A DNA stretch of 64,000 nucleotides, taken from NCBI GenBank assembly GCA_029569255.1, contig JAKQUO010000008.1, positions 124,001 to 188,000 on the forward strand, given 5' to 3'. The notes beneath the pieces were generated by a model that was given only the letters and a program-made list of their open reading frames with translations, was not told the DNA's origin and did not search any database. This document shows, piece after piece, positions 52,060-61,248 of this stretch. The first letter of the stretch is position 1, and each line of letters starts with the position of its first letter. This DNA comes from Acidobacteriota bacterium. GTDB lineage: Bacteria; Acidobacteriota; Aminicenantia; Aminicenantales; Saccharicenantaceae. The position numbers were made by a program, and so were the translations under genes.

Positions 52060-52068
52060 ATGAGGTAG
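52060..52068 (+). CDS. Possible two-codon minigene in the receptor leader
   Basis: GGAGG (52050-52054) is followed at ideal spacing by ATG AGG TAG. This minimal reading frame sits in the predicted leader of the TonB-receptor mRNA. A longer frame, 52029-52142, encodes 37 residues and stops 1 nt before the receptor ATG, but lacks a good ribosome binding site. Either could act as a regulatory upstream frame; neither is proven. Confidence 0.3.
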   Translation: MR

Positions 52069-52143
52069 GGCCAAGCAACCATGGGGAAGGAGAGAGTGGA
52101 AGGCCACTCGAACTCAGGAAGGGCCTAATCGACAGGAGGTAAA

Positions 52144-55100
52144 ATGAGTATGAAGAAATGCTTCGTCGCACTGGCCGTGCTGCTGCTCGCCGTCTCGGCG
52201 ACCGCGCAGGTCAGTACGGGAACCATTTCGGGAGTCGTCACGGACACGGAGGGGAATCCCCTTCCCGGCGCGAGCGTGACCATCCGGGGCGCCCAAGTCC
52301 GCCCCTTGACCACGGTCACCACCGCGCAGGGGACCTATCGTTTCGTGTCCCTCTCCCCCGCGAATGACTACGAGCTCACGGTCGAGCTCACAGGGTTCAA
52401 GAAGGTCGTGCGGACGGGCGTCATCGTCCAGCTCAACCAGAACTCCGCGATCAACATCGCCATGGAGGTCGGGACCCTCGAGGAGCAGGTCACCGTCGTC
52501 GCCACGACGCCCGTCGTCGACACCAAGAAGACGACCGTCGGGGCGAACATCGACAAGGAGGCCATGCAGTCGCTCCCGACGGCCCGCGACCCGTGGGTCG
52601 TCCTCCAGCTGGCTCCGGCCGTCATGGTCGACCGCGAGAACGTCGGCGGCAACGAGTCCGGGCAGCAGTCCGGGTTCATCGGCAAGGGCGACACGTCCGG
52701 GGCCCGCATCTCCGGCAACCAGGGCGCCAACAACATCTGGGCGGTCGACGGCATCGACGTGACCGACCCGGCGGCCCTCGGCGGGTCGGCGGGATACTAC
52801 GACTTCGACATGTTCGAGGAACTGAACATCACCACGGGCGGCGCGGCCGACGTCTCCATCCAGACGGGCGGCATCGCGCTGAACATGGTCACCCGCCGCG
52901 GCGGCAACCGGATGACCCTGGCCGGCCGGTTCTACCTGACCGACAATTTCTTCCAGAGCGAGAACCTGACGGACGAGCTCCGGGCCAGGGGCGTCCTGAA
53001 CACCAACAAGATCCAGCAGATCAAGGACTTCGGCTTCAACGCCGGCGGCCCGATCATCAAGGACAAGCTGTGGTGGTGGGGCTCCTACGGCGTCCAGGAC
53101 ATCTTCGTCTGGACGATCACGAACAACCAGGACAAGACCCTGCTCAACAACTACAACTTCAAGGTCAACGCCCAGGTCCTGCCCAACAACCGGTTCGAGA
53201 CCCTCATCTCGTCCGGCGCCAAGGAGAAGTTCGGCCGGAACAGCAGCTTCGAGAAGCCCGAAGGCGACCACCAGACAGGCAAATACCACTGGGGCAGCCC
53301 GGTCGTCAAGCTGCAGGACGAGCACATCTTCGGCAACAACTTCTTCCTTTCGGGCAAGTTCACCTTCAACGACGCGGGCTTCGGCTGGCGGCCCATCCCG
53401 GACCCCAACTGCGTCAACCCCATCGTCTATGACAACACGCTCGGCAAGTACGTCCCCTACGGCGACGGCAGCGGCACGAGCTGGGGCTCCTACGGCGTGA
53501 GCCGGCCCCGCAAGAACTATCAGCTCCAGGCGACCTACTTCAACGACGCTCTCCTCAGCGCGTCCCACGAGTTCAAGGTCGGCGCCGAGTACTCCCACAA
53601 GACCCAGGACTACCTGACCGGCAACCTGCAGGGCTTCGACATCGGCCGGAACTGGTCCTCGCTCGCCCTCGACGTGAACGGCGACGGCAGCCGGAGCGTC
53701 GCGGAGATGGCCGGCTGGCAGCGGGCCTATGTCTATCGCCGCAACGCCGGCGCGACCACCACCCAGCAGATGGCCGCCTACTTCCAGGACACCATCGTCA
53801 AGGGCAACTTCACGCTGTCCCTCGGCCTCCGCTTCGACCGGCAGTGGTCGGGCGGCGGCGGGTTCGTGCGCGACGCCGTCCGCGTCCCCGGCTTCGAGAC
53901 GGCCTGGGACAAGGTCTTCGATCCCGCCGTCACGGCCGTTCTCGATCCCCTGCTCTCCGACAAGGCCGTCGACAAGTACAAGGGCAACCCCCAGATCGTC
54001 AACGGCGAAAACACGCCCTACCGCTGGCTCGACTGGTCGCCGCGCATCGGCCTGACCTGGGACGTCAGCGGCGACGGCAAGACCGTGGCCAAGCTGGCCC
54101 TGTCCCAGTACGGCGACATCATGGGCGTCGGCTGGTACGGCGCCACGCCGTCCGCGACGGGCGGCGGCATGCGCTTCTGGTGGTACGACAACGGCGACAA
54201 GAAGATGCAGCTCGACGAGATGTACTGGGCTTATTCCAGCCGGAATCCCGCCGGGACGGCCTACGTCCCCTACCGGGTCTTCACCTCCGGGGGCGCCTTC
54301 ACGCCCGCGGCCCAGGCCGCTCTCGTGGGCGGCTACAACAGCGACGCCTACGTCTACGGGAACTACTACAGCTACGACATCCTCAATCCCGACGAACCGC
54401 CGAACTACACCGCAGGGCTGACCACCTACTTCCTCAACAGGAAGGCCATGTCGGGCAGCCGGACCCGCGAGGTCCTGCTGACCCTCGAACGGGAGGTCCT
54501 GCCCGATTTCTCGGCCGGGGTCAACCTGACCTACCGCTACTTCGACGGCAGCCAGGCCGGCTACCGCTACTACCCCCAGGAGCACCAGGACGAGTATCCG
54601 CTGTATACCGGGACCCGGATCATCGAGCCCGGCGCCGGCAACTGGTACGTCCAGGCCGGCACGGTGCCCAACAGCTACACCATCGGGGGCACCTGGGCCG
54701 AGACCAGCCCCGGCGTGTGGACCAACACCGGCGGCACGACCTACTCCTCCGGCAACGCCGCCGGGCGCCCCTTCTACCTGCCCGGCCCCGAGTATCCCAC
54801 GACCGCGTCGCGCTACACCGTCATCCGCGAGACGGACGACCACTTCGTCTACTACGGCGTCGATTTCATCGTCAACAAGAGACTGTCCAACAAGTGGATG
54901 ATGAACGCCTCCTTCACCCTGCAGAACCAGAGGTCCTACTGGGGCACCGCCTACTTCGATCCCACCAACAAGTGGGCGTTCGACGGCAAGCCCTACGGCG
55001 ACTGGGGCGGCGGCGCCAGCGGCAAGACGAGCGTCCTCATGTACACCCGCTGGATGGCCAAGCTCAGCGCCCTCTACCAGCTGCCCTGGGGCTTCAACGT

Positions 55101-55509
55101 CTCCGGGACGTTCAACGCCCGCGAAGGCTGGAAGATCCCGCAGTACTTCCAGATCGACCTTAACAGCGCCCTCGCCCCCAACTACGCCGCCGGCCACCTG
55201 GTCACCGTCTACAAGGACAACGACCTCGCTCTCTCCCACCCCACGTTCTACAACCTCACCTTACGGATCGAGAAGAGGGTCAACATCGGCGCCGGCCGGA
55301 TGTACCTCATGGCGGACGTCTTCAACGTGCTCAACTCCAACATGCCCATCCGCGGCTACTCCGCCTACGACGGCGACGCCTATTACCGGCCCGGCCCCGG
55401 AGGCACCGGCGTCCAGCAGTACAGCAGCTACACCTACCCCTACAACAACCGCCTGAACGAGATCCTGAATCCCCGCATCTGGAGGCTCGGCGCCCGCTTC
55501 GAGTTCTAA
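52144..55509 (+). CDS. TonB-dependent receptor with carboxypeptidase-regulatory domain
   Basis: 1121 residues; GACAGGAGG precedes the ATG. A signal peptide ends AVSATAQ. Residues 23-105 are a carboxypeptidase-regulatory-like domain (GTISGVVTDTEGNPLPGASVTI). The plug follows (VVATTPVVDTKKTTVGANIDKE and a NNIWAVDGIDVTDP segment), then a large beta-barrel ending RLGARFEF. It would import or bind a large ligand at the outer membrane. No ligand genes are beside it. It has its own sigma-54 promoter and a terminator. Confidence 0.92.
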   Translation: MSMKKCFVALAVLLLAVSATAQVSTGTISGVVTDTEGNPLPGASVTIRGAQVRPLTTVTTAQGTYRFVSLSPANDYELTVELTGFKKVVRTGVIVQLNQNSAINIAMEVGTLEEQVTVVATTPVVDTKKTTVGANIDKEAMQSLPTARDPWVVLQLAPAVMVDRENVGGNESGQQSGFIGKGDTSGARISGNQGANNIWAVDGIDVTDPAALGGSAGYYDFDMFEELNITTGGAADVSIQTGGIALNMVTRRGGNRMTLAGRFYLTDNFFQSENLTDELRARGVLNTNKIQQIKDFGFNAGGPIIKDKLWWWGSYGVQDIFVWTITNNQDKTLLNNYNFKVNAQVLPNNRFETLISSGAKEKFGRNSSFEKPEGDHQTGKYHWGSPVVKLQDEHIFGNNFFLSGKFTFNDAGFGWRPIPDPNCVNPIVYDNTLGKYVPYGDGSGTSWGSYGVSRPRKNYQLQATYFNDALLSASHEFKVGAEYSHKTQDYLTGNLQGFDIGRNWSSLALDVNGDGSRSVAEMAGWQRAYVYRRNAGATTTQQMAAYFQDTIVKGNFTLSLGLRFDRQWSGGGGFVRDAVRVPGFETAWDKVFDPAVTAVLDPLLSDKAVDKYKGNPQIVNGENTPYRWLDWSPRIGLTWDVSGDGKTVAKLALSQYGDIMGVGWYGATPSATGGGMRFWWYDNGDKKMQLDEMYWAYSSRNPAGTAYVPYRVFTSGGAFTPAAQAALVGGYNSDAYVYGNYYSYDILNPDEPPNYTAGLTTYFLNRKAMSGSRTREVLLTLEREVLPDFSAGVNLTYRYFDGSQAGYRYYPQEHQDEYPLYTGTRIIEPGAGNWYVQAGTVPNSYTIGGTWAETSPGVWTNTGGTTYSSGNAAGRPFYLPGPEYPTTASRYTVIRETDDHFVYYGVDFIVNKRLSNKWMMNASFTLQNQRSYWGTAYFDPTNKWAFDGKPYGDWGGGASGKTSVLMYTRWMAKLSALYQLPWGFNVSGTFNAREGWKIPQYFQIDLNSALAPNYAAGHLVTVYKDNDLALSHPTFYNLTLRIEKRVNIGAGRMYLMADVFNVLNSNMPIRGYSAYDGDAYYRPGPGGTGVQQYSSYTYPYNNRLNEILNPRIWRLGARFEF

Positions 55510-55532
55510 GCACGATCCCGCAGAAGCACGAG

Positions 55533-55571
55533 GGCCCGTCCCGGCGCCTGCCGGGACGGGCCTTCCTCTTT
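55533..55571 (+). terminator. Strong intrinsic terminator after the TonB receptor
   Basis: GGCCCGTCCCGGC (55533-55545) pairs perfectly over 13 bp with GCCGGGACGGGCC (55550-55562) across a 4-nt loop, followed by the T-rich TTCCTCTTT. It lies 24 bp after the receptor stop and just before the ribosome binding site of the next gene. Confidence 0.85.
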
Positions 55572-55583
55572 AAGGGAGGCGAC

Positions 55584-56126
55584 ATGAAACAGCGTCAAAG
55601 GGCGCGGCTCGCCGCTTCGGCGTCGGCGCTCGCCGGCCTCGCGGTCTTGCTGGCCGCGGCGCACGGCCACGGGGCCGGGGCCCCGCAGAAGCCCAGGGAG
55701 CAGGCCAAGGTCTACGAGAGCACCCTCCTCGGGATGACCGGGCAGCCGTTCGGAAAGGTCATCGCCGCGGTCGAGGGCTGGGGCTTCGAGTGCCTCGACG
55801 CCTGGGAGGCGGTGGACCCGGCGCCGAAGGACGTCGCCGGGCACAACCGCAAGAAGGTCAAGTTCTCGAAGAAGGAGATCGAAGAGATCTTCGGCGCGGG
55901 CGGGGCCTTCCGGGTCGTCGTCTACAGCAAGCTCGTCGGCCGGGACGCGACGACGATGGGGACGGTCGACGCGATGGGCATGACGGGCGGCAAGGACGCC
56001 AGCTTCGACATCGAGAAGCACACCGTCATCCGGGCCGTTTTCAAGGACGGCGCCCTCCTGCTGTCCAAGGTCTGGCCGGTCGTGGACCAGGCCGGCATGT
56101 CCGGAGGCATGCTCTTCCGCCGGTGA
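55584..56126 (+). CDS. Exported protein of unknown function
   Basis: 180 residues, no family recognised. A signal peptide ends near HGHGAGAPQ. The mature part has KVIAAVEGWGFECLDAWEAVDP, then a Lys-rich helix (NRKKVKFSKKEIEEIFGAGG), and strands FRVVVYSKLVGRD and HTVIRAVFKDGALLLSKVWP. AAGGGAGG precedes the ATG. It immediately follows the receptor terminator, so it may depend on readthrough or its own promoter, which is not obvious. Confidence 0.65.
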   Translation: MKQRQRARLAASASALAGLAVLLAAAHGHGAGAPQKPREQAKVYESTLLGMTGQPFGKVIAAVEGWGFECLDAWEAVDPAPKDVAGHNRKKVKFSKKEIEEIFGAGGAFRVVVYSKLVGRDATTMGTVDAMGMTGGKDASFDIEKHTVIRAVFKDGALLLSKVWPVVDQAGMSGGMLFRR

Positions 56127-56154
56127 GAGCCGCCGGGAGGCGAGGGGCCGCCGC

Positions 56155-56577
56155 TCAGTCGCCCGAGAGGTCGGGCTTGAGCGACCGGGCCTTCTTCTTC
56201 TCGGACACGCGGCGCTTGTCGGCGAGCATCTTCTCCTTGGCCCGCCTCGAGCGCTTCCGCTTCTGGCGGCGGACCTTGGCGGCCCGCCGCTCTTCCTCGC
56301 TCGCCCTCCCGAGGACGGCCGCCTCGATCCTGTCGGCCAGGATGCGGCGGGCGAGGTAGCGGTTCAGGGCCTGCGACCGCTCCCTCTGGCACTTGACCTC
56401 GGTCCCGGTCGGCAGGTGCTTGAGGTAGACGCAGGTCGCGACCTTGTTGACGTTCTGGCCGCCGCGCCCCCCCGAACGGACGAACTTCTCGACGATGTCC
56501 TCCTCGCGGAGATCGAGCCGGGCCATCCGCTCGGCCAGGGCCCGCGCCTTGTCGGGGCCGACGCCGTACGCTCCCAT
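56155..56577 (-). CDS. Peptide chain release factor-like protein (ribosome rescue type)
   Basis: 140 residues. The RF-1 catalytic domain is present with the peptidyl-tRNA hydrolysis motif GGQ in VRSGGRGGQNVNKV, followed by VKCQRERSQALNRYLARRIL. There is no codon-recognition domain. The C-terminal third is a strongly basic helix tail, as in ArfB/ICT1-type proteins that insert into the empty mRNA channel of stalled ribosomes. It is therefore likely to free stalled ribosomes. Confidence 0.87.
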   Translation of the reverse strand: MGAYGVGPDKARALAERMARLDLREEDIVEKFVRSGGRGGQNVNKVATCVYLKHLPTGTEVKCQRERSQALNRYLARRILADRIEAAVLGRASEEERRAAKVRRQKRKRSRRAKEKMLADKRRVSEKKKARSLKPDLSGD

Positions 56578-56677
56578 GCCGCTATCTTACCCGAGATCGG
56601 GGCGGCGACGCCAATCCCCCGCCTTCCCGGGGCGGCCTTCCCTTCGCCGCCTTGGATCGGACTCCCGGAAACGGGTC

Positions 56678-56706
56678 TTGTGTCCCCGCATCTTTTGGAA
56701 TAAACT
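56678..56706 (+). promoter_or_regulatory. Promoter of the M14 gene overlapping a repeat half-element
   Basis: TTGTGT (56678-56683) and TAAACT (56701-56706) with a 17-bp spacer. The -35 box lies in a half-element: GGAAACGGGT (56667-56676) resembles the inner arm at 23167-23176, and CTTGTGTCCCCGC (56677-56689) is the exact reverse complement of 4091-4103. Confidence 0.5.
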
Positions 56707-56740
56707 CGCCTCCTCGGCGTCCAAACCAACGGAGGTGCTC

Positions 56741-58516
56741 ATGAAGCCGTCCGCACGCACGCTGTCCGCCGCTTTCATCGCGGCCGCCGCGGCCGTCGCC
56801 GCCGCGCTGGTCATCGCCGCCCAGGTCCCGCCCCCCGGCGGTCAAACGCCGCCCGCGGGCCAGGCCCCGCCGTCCCCCCGCGCGCCCATCGCGCCGCCGC
56901 CGGTCGCGCCCGTCCCGCCGCCGCCGCCGGCCCCCGCGTCCGGGCCGCTGACGACCGCCGAAACGACGGACTTCGCCGCGACGTCCACCTGCGCCGACGT
57001 CCACGCCTTCATCCGCGCCCTCCAGAAGCTCTCGCCCCTCGTCCGGGTCGAGACGGTCGCCGTGACGACCGAGGGCCGCGACGTCCCGCTCCTCGTCGTC
57101 GGCAAGCCCGCGCCCCCCGACCCCCTGGCCCTGCGCCAGGACAAGCGGGCCGTCGTCTACATCCAGGCCAACATCCACGCCGGCGAGGTCGAAGGCAAGG
57201 AAGCCTCGCTCATGCTCGTCCGCGACATCGTCCTCGACCCCAAGCTCCCCTATCTCGACGATGTCGTCCTGCTCGTCGCCCCGCTCTTCAACGCCGACGG
57301 CAACGATAAGATGGACCCGCGCAACCGCATGGGCCAGGCCGGCCCGGAGAAGGGCTCGGGCGTCCGCCACAACGGCCAGAACCTCGACCTCAACCGGGAC
57401 GCCATGAAGCTCGAGAGCCCGGAGATGCGCGGCCTCGTCCGCAACGTCCTCGCGCGCTGGGACCCGCTCCTCCTCGTCGACTGCCACACGACCGACGGCT
57501 CCTACCACCGGGAGCCCGTGACCTACTCCTGGCCCCTCTGCCCCAACGGCGACCCGGCCGTCCTCGAGTACGCCCGGGACAAGATGCTCCCCGCGATCGC
57601 CGACGCCCTCAAGAAGAGATACGGCACGCTCTCGGTCCCCTACGGCGACCCCATGGACTTCAAGGACATGGAGAAGGGCTGGCGGACCTTCGGCCACGAG
57701 CCCCACTACATGACCAACTACGTCGGCCTGCGCGGCCGCCTCTCGATCCTCATCGAGAACTACAACTACGCCGACTTCAGGACCCGCGTCCACGGCAACT
57801 ACCACCTGCTCAAGGCCATCCTCGACTACTGCGCGGCCAACGCCGCCGGGCTCCGAAAGCTCGTCGCCGACGCCGACGCCCGGACGGTCCGGGTCGGCCT
57901 CGCCCCGGCCGAGGCCGACACCTTCGGGCTCGACATCGACGTCCGGCCGCTCCCCGGCAAGCTGACCGTCCTCGGCTACGAGATGGAGGCCCCGACAGGC
58001 GAGGCCGCGGCCGGGCCCTTCCCCCGGATGCGGCCGACCGACCGGCCCAAGGCCTACGCGATGCCCTACTACGCGGACTTCTTCGCCAAGCGCACGGCCC
58101 GGCTCCCCTTCGCCTATCTCATCCCGCTCGCCTCGACCGACGTCCCGGAGAAGCTCCGCCAGCACGGCGTCGCCGTCGAGCGCCTGACCGCGCCCGCCGG
58201 CCTCGAGGTCGAGGCCTTCCGGATCAAGGAGATCAAGGGGGCCGAACGGCCCTACCAGGGCCACCGCACCAACACGGTCACGGGCCAGGCCGCCTCGGAG
58301 ACGCGCGAGTTCCCGGCCGGGACCTTCCTCGTCCGGATGGCCCAGCCCCTGGGCCGGCTGATCGCCTACCTCCTCGAGCCGGAGTCCGACAACGGGCTGC
58401 TCTTCTGGAACTTCTTCGACCGCGACATCGTCGCCCAGTGGGGCCGCGGCGCCCAGACCTATCCCGTGTACAAATTGATGGCCCCGGCGAACTTGGCGGC
58501 GGTCGCCTTCGACTGA
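56741..58516 (+). CDS. Exported M14-family zinc carboxypeptidase
   Basis: 591 residues; GGAGG precedes the ATG. A signal peptide and a Pro-rich linker (about residues 28-68) come first. The M14 site is visible: zinc ligands in NIHAGEVEGKE (His and Glu), the substrate-binding NLDLNRD, and VDCHTTDGS with the third zinc His. YVGLRGRLSILIENYNY carries the likely catalytic Glu. It should trim peptides in the periplasm. The second half (after about residue 400) is an extra domain found in large M14 proteins of this group. Confidence 0.85.
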   Translation: MKPSARTLSAAFIAAAAAVAAALVIAAQVPPPGGQTPPAGQAPPSPRAPIAPPPVAPVPPPPPAPASGPLTTAETTDFAATSTCADVHAFIRALQKLSPLVRVETVAVTTEGRDVPLLVVGKPAPPDPLALRQDKRAVVYIQANIHAGEVEGKEASLMLVRDIVLDPKLPYLDDVVLLVAPLFNADGNDKMDPRNRMGQAGPEKGSGVRHNGQNLDLNRDAMKLESPEMRGLVRNVLARWDPLLLVDCHTTDGSYHREPVTYSWPLCPNGDPAVLEYARDKMLPAIADALKKRYGTLSVPYGDPMDFKDMEKGWRTFGHEPHYMTNYVGLRGRLSILIENYNYADFRTRVHGNYHLLKAILDYCAANAAGLRKLVADADARTVRVGLAPAEADTFGLDIDVRPLPGKLTVLGYEMEAPTGEAAAGPFPRMRPTDRPKAYAMPYYADFFAKRTARLPFAYLIPLASTDVPEKLRQHGVAVERLTAPAGLEVEAFRIKEIKGAERPYQGHRTNTVTGQAASETREFPAGTFLVRMAQPLGRLIAYLLEPESDNGLLFWNFFDRDIVAQWGRGAQTYPVYKLMAPANLAAVAFD

Positions 58517-58529
58517 CCGAACGCGGCGG

Positions 58530-59354
58530 CTACTTCTTCTTCTTCCTGGCCGAGACGAGATACTTGCCGCAGTTCTCGCAGACGTAGATGTCGTTGGAGT
58601 CTTCCATGGCCGAGTCCATCTGGGTCGAGATGTTGATGTTGCAGCCCTGGCAGACCCCGTCCACGGCGTCGGCGACGGCGAACCCGTAGCGCTCCATCAG
58701 CCGGTCGAAGCGGGAAAGGAGGTCGCGGTCGAGCTCCTCGCGGATCATGGCCGCCTGCTTCTGGAGCTCCTTCTGCTGGTCCTTGGTCCCCTTCCTCTTC
58801 TTCTTCAGCTCGAGCTCCTGGAGCTTCTTGAGGAGCCGGGCCCGGCTGACGATCTTCTCCTCGTGGACGAACCTGAACTCGATCTTGGACAGGATGTCGT
58901 AGAGCTCGGCCCGGTCCTTGGCCGCCAGGATCCGGCCGCGGTTCTCGGGCCGGATGAGGAAGCGGGCCAGGCCGGCGAAGAGATGGTTGAACAGTCCGGG
59001 CAGGCTCGGGTTCCAGACGACGAGGATGATCAGGTGGACCTTCTGGCCGTCGTGGGCGTCGAAGTCGATGCCCCGTTCCGAGCGGCCCGCGGCCACGGCG
59101 ATCCCGCCTCCCGCGTCGACGCGGGCGTGCGGCAGGGCGACGCCGCAGCCGATGGCCGTGGAGACGAGGTTCTCCCGGTCGATGATCCGGGTCAGCAGGA
59201 GCTTCTTGTTGTCGATGAGCTTCTGCTTGGCCAGGACGTCGAGGAGCTCCTCGATGGCCTCGACCTTGTCCTTGCTCTTGAGGTCGTAGACGACCTGAGA
59301 AGGGGCGAGATAGTCGGAAAAACGGCTGGCGGGAGGGACGGGTCTGGTCTCCAT
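58530..59354 (-). CDS. PTS IIA-Ntr-like domain fused to a C4 zinc ribbon
   Basis: 274 residues, cytoplasmic. Residues 10-150 are a PTS EIIA of the nitrogen/fructose type with the phosphorylatable His76 in GCGVALPHARVD. A coiled coil follows (about 160-225, rich in Lys and Gln). The C-terminus is a C4 zinc ribbon (VCQGCNI and YVCENCGKYL), like the zf-RING_7 ribbon of CT398-type proteins. The fusion suggests a phosphorylation-controlled regulatory adaptor. No PTS enzyme lies nearby. Confidence 0.8.
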   Translation of the reverse strand: METRPVPPASRFSDYLAPSQVVYDLKSKDKVEAIEELLDVLAKQKLIDNKKLLLTRIIDRENLVSTAIGCGVALPHARVDAGGGIAVAAGRSERGIDFDAHDGQKVHLIILVVWNPSLPGLFNHLFAGLARFLIRPENRGRILAAKDRAELYDILSKIEFRFVHEEKIVSRARLLKKLQELELKKKRKGTKDQQKELQKQAAMIREELDRDLLSRFDRLMERYGFAVADAVDGVCQGCNINISTQMDSAMEDSNDIYVCENCGKYLVSARKKKK

Positions 59355-59363
59355 GACCGCCCG

Positions 59364-59392
59364 AGTCTAGCACACCCCGCCGAAAAAGCCAA
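59364..59392 (-). promoter_or_regulatory. Sigma70-type promoter of the EIIA/zinc-ribbon gene
   Basis: On the minus strand TTGGCT (59392-59387) and TAGACT (59369-59364) are 17 bp apart. The ATG at 59354 is 9 nt after the -10 box, so the 5' leader would be only a few bases. Confidence 0.5.
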
Positions 59393-59424
59393 GACGCCGC
59401 CCGCCGCGGACGGCGCCCCGCCCG

Positions 59425-61056
59425 TCACTCCCCGGCCCGGCGCTTGAACGAGCTCGCCGGGGCGAAGGCGGGCAGGCCTTCGCGCTCCTGGAGGAGGCCG
59501 ACGATCTCCCGGGCCCAGGCGGCGATCTGGAGAGCGCCGCGGAGGTCCCAGTCGGGCCGCATCTCGTCGCTGACCTTGTGGTAGGTGTTCGCCCGGTAGT
59601 CCTCGAACCTCCGCAGGACCAGGCCCTTGTCCGGGCCCTTGGCGGTGACGCCCTGGCTGAGCCAGACGGCCGGGACGCCGGCCTTGAGGAAGCTCAGCTG
59701 GTCGGACCGGAAGGCGAAGCCCAGCTCGCCGTTGCGCTCGGGGATGTAGCGGAGCCCCAGGGCCCCGGCCGCCTCCCGGCAGATGCCGTCGAGCTCCGAG
59801 TGCGCGGCCCCGATGGCGTAGACGTCCTCGGTCTCGCCCCAGACGTTGGTCATCTCGAAGTTGAGGTCGGCCAGGACCCCGCCGGCCGCGAACGGCATGT
59901 GGCGGGCGAAGTAATCGGAGCCGAGCAGGTTCTGCTCCTCGGCGGTCACGGCCACGAAGCAGAGGTCGGCCTTGAGCCGCTCCGGCCGCTGGGCGAAGAA
60001 GCCGGCCAGGGCCAGCATCGTCGCCGAGGCCGAGCAGTTGTCGACGGCCCCGTTGTAGATCTGGTCGCCCTGGAGCGACGGGTCCTTCCCGAAATGGTCG
60101 TAGTGGGCCGAAAGGACGATCGTCCGCGCCTTGGCCGCGGGGTGCCGGGCCCGCAGGAGGCCGGCGACGTTGACGCCCTCGATCGTGCGGAACTCGCGGC
60201 GCTGGCGGACCTCGGCCCTGAGGCCCAGCGGGACGGGGGCGAACCCCGGCGTCTCGGCCCGGGCCCGGAGGGCCGCGAGGTCGAGCTTGGCCGCGGCCAG
60301 GACGCGCCGGGCGGTCTCGCCGCGGACCCAGCCCTTGAAGAGGAGCTTCTGCTCGCGGTCGGGCAGGAAGAAGCTCTCGCTCCCGTAGGACGCCCGGAGG
60401 ACCTCCCAGCCGTAGGCCGCGCCCTTGTCGTCGTGGACGATCAGGACGCCGGCCGCGCCGAGCTCCTCGGCCTTCTCGAACTTGTAGGTCCAGCGGCCGT
60501 AGTAGGTCATGTCCTCGCCGTCGAAGACGCCCCCCGGGCGGTTGCCCGGCTCGTTGATCTCGACGAGCAGGACCTTCCCGGCGAGGTCGAAGCCCTTGAC
60601 GTCGTCCCAGTCCCTCTCCGGCGCTTGGATGAGGAAACCGCAGTAGACGAGCTCGCCGGAGGCGGCGGCCGGGGCGTCTTCCCGGTCCGTCCCGACGACG
60701 AACTCGTCCCAGAGCGCGGGCGCCAGGGCGGCGCCCGGGCCGACGATATCGAGCGACGCCCGCTGGTCGGCGCGGGAGCCCTTGAGCGGGAAGGCCTGAC
60801 GGTAGCTCGTCCCGAAGGCCGGCTCCAGGCCCGCCGTCCGGAAGTAGTCCTCCTGATAGCGGGCGGCCATCTCGATCCCCTTCGTCCCCAGGCCCCGCCC
60901 CTCCAGCTGGTCGCTCGAGAGGTAGCGGATGTGGCCGGCGATCTCGTCGACCGTGATGGGGACGGACTTCCCGGGCCGTCCCTGGCAGGCGGCCAGGGCG
61001 AGGAGGGCCGCCGCGGCGCAGAGCCCGGTTCCAAGCGTCGTTCGTTCTCGTTCCAT
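59425..61056 (-). CDS. M28-family metallopeptidase lipoprotein
   Basis: 543 residues; start 61056 has GGAGG upstream and gives a lipobox ALLALAAC. A PA-like inserted domain (about 130-280, GFDLAGKVLLVEINEPG, AAGVLIVHDD) precedes the M28 catalytic domain. Zinc ligands and catalytic acids are seen in LSAHYDHFG, GAVDNCSASATML, VTAEEQNLLGS and LNFEM. It should act as an aminopeptidase in the periplasm. TATAGT lies upstream at about 61084-61079 on the minus strand. Confidence 0.9.
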   Translation of the reverse strand: MERERTTLGTGLCAAAALLALAACQGRPGKSVPITVDEIAGHIRYLSSDQLEGRGLGTKGIEMAARYQEDYFRTAGLEPAFGTSYRQAFPLKGSRADQRASLDIVGPGAALAPALWDEFVVGTDREDAPAAASGELVYCGFLIQAPERDWDDVKGFDLAGKVLLVEINEPGNRPGGVFDGEDMTYYGRWTYKFEKAEELGAAGVLIVHDDKGAAYGWEVLRASYGSESFFLPDREQKLLFKGWVRGETARRVLAAAKLDLAALRARAETPGFAPVPLGLRAEVRQRREFRTIEGVNVAGLLRARHPAAKARTIVLSAHYDHFGKDPSLQGDQIYNGAVDNCSASATMLALAGFFAQRPERLKADLCFVAVTAEEQNLLGSDYFARHMPFAAGGVLADLNFEMTNVWGETEDVYAIGAAHSELDGICREAAGALGLRYIPERNGELGFAFRSDQLSFLKAGVPAVWLSQGVTAKGPDKGLVLRRFEDYRANTYHKVSDEMRPDWDLRGALQIAAWAREIVGLLQEREGLPAFAPASSFKRRAGE

Positions 61057-61147
61057 GTCTCCTCCCACTCGCTCGGACTATAGCACAACAGGGCCCCGGG
61101 ACACGACCTCTTTTTGAGGGACAAGGCCCTCGCGCCGGCCTCCCCGG

Positions 61148-61176
61148 TTGACCCGGGCCCGGCTTTGGCATAACAT
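61148..61176 (+). promoter_or_regulatory. Sigma70-type promoter of the DUF6305 transport cluster
   Basis: TTGACC (61148-61153) and TAACAT (61171-61176) with a 17-bp spacer; a leader of about 65 nt follows with AAAGGAG before ATG 61249. Confidence 0.55.
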
Positions 61177-61248
61177 GGGGCCGCCGCCTCGAAGGCGGGG
61201 ACGCGCCCCGCGGGCCCTTTCCCGAGGCGCCCAAGAAAGGAGCCGAAC

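Noticed and set aside
52114-55239. 1041-codon minus-strand frame opposite the TonB receptor
   Set aside because: The plus strand encodes signal peptide, regulatory domain, plug and barrel in order; the minus frame has no recognisable domain.
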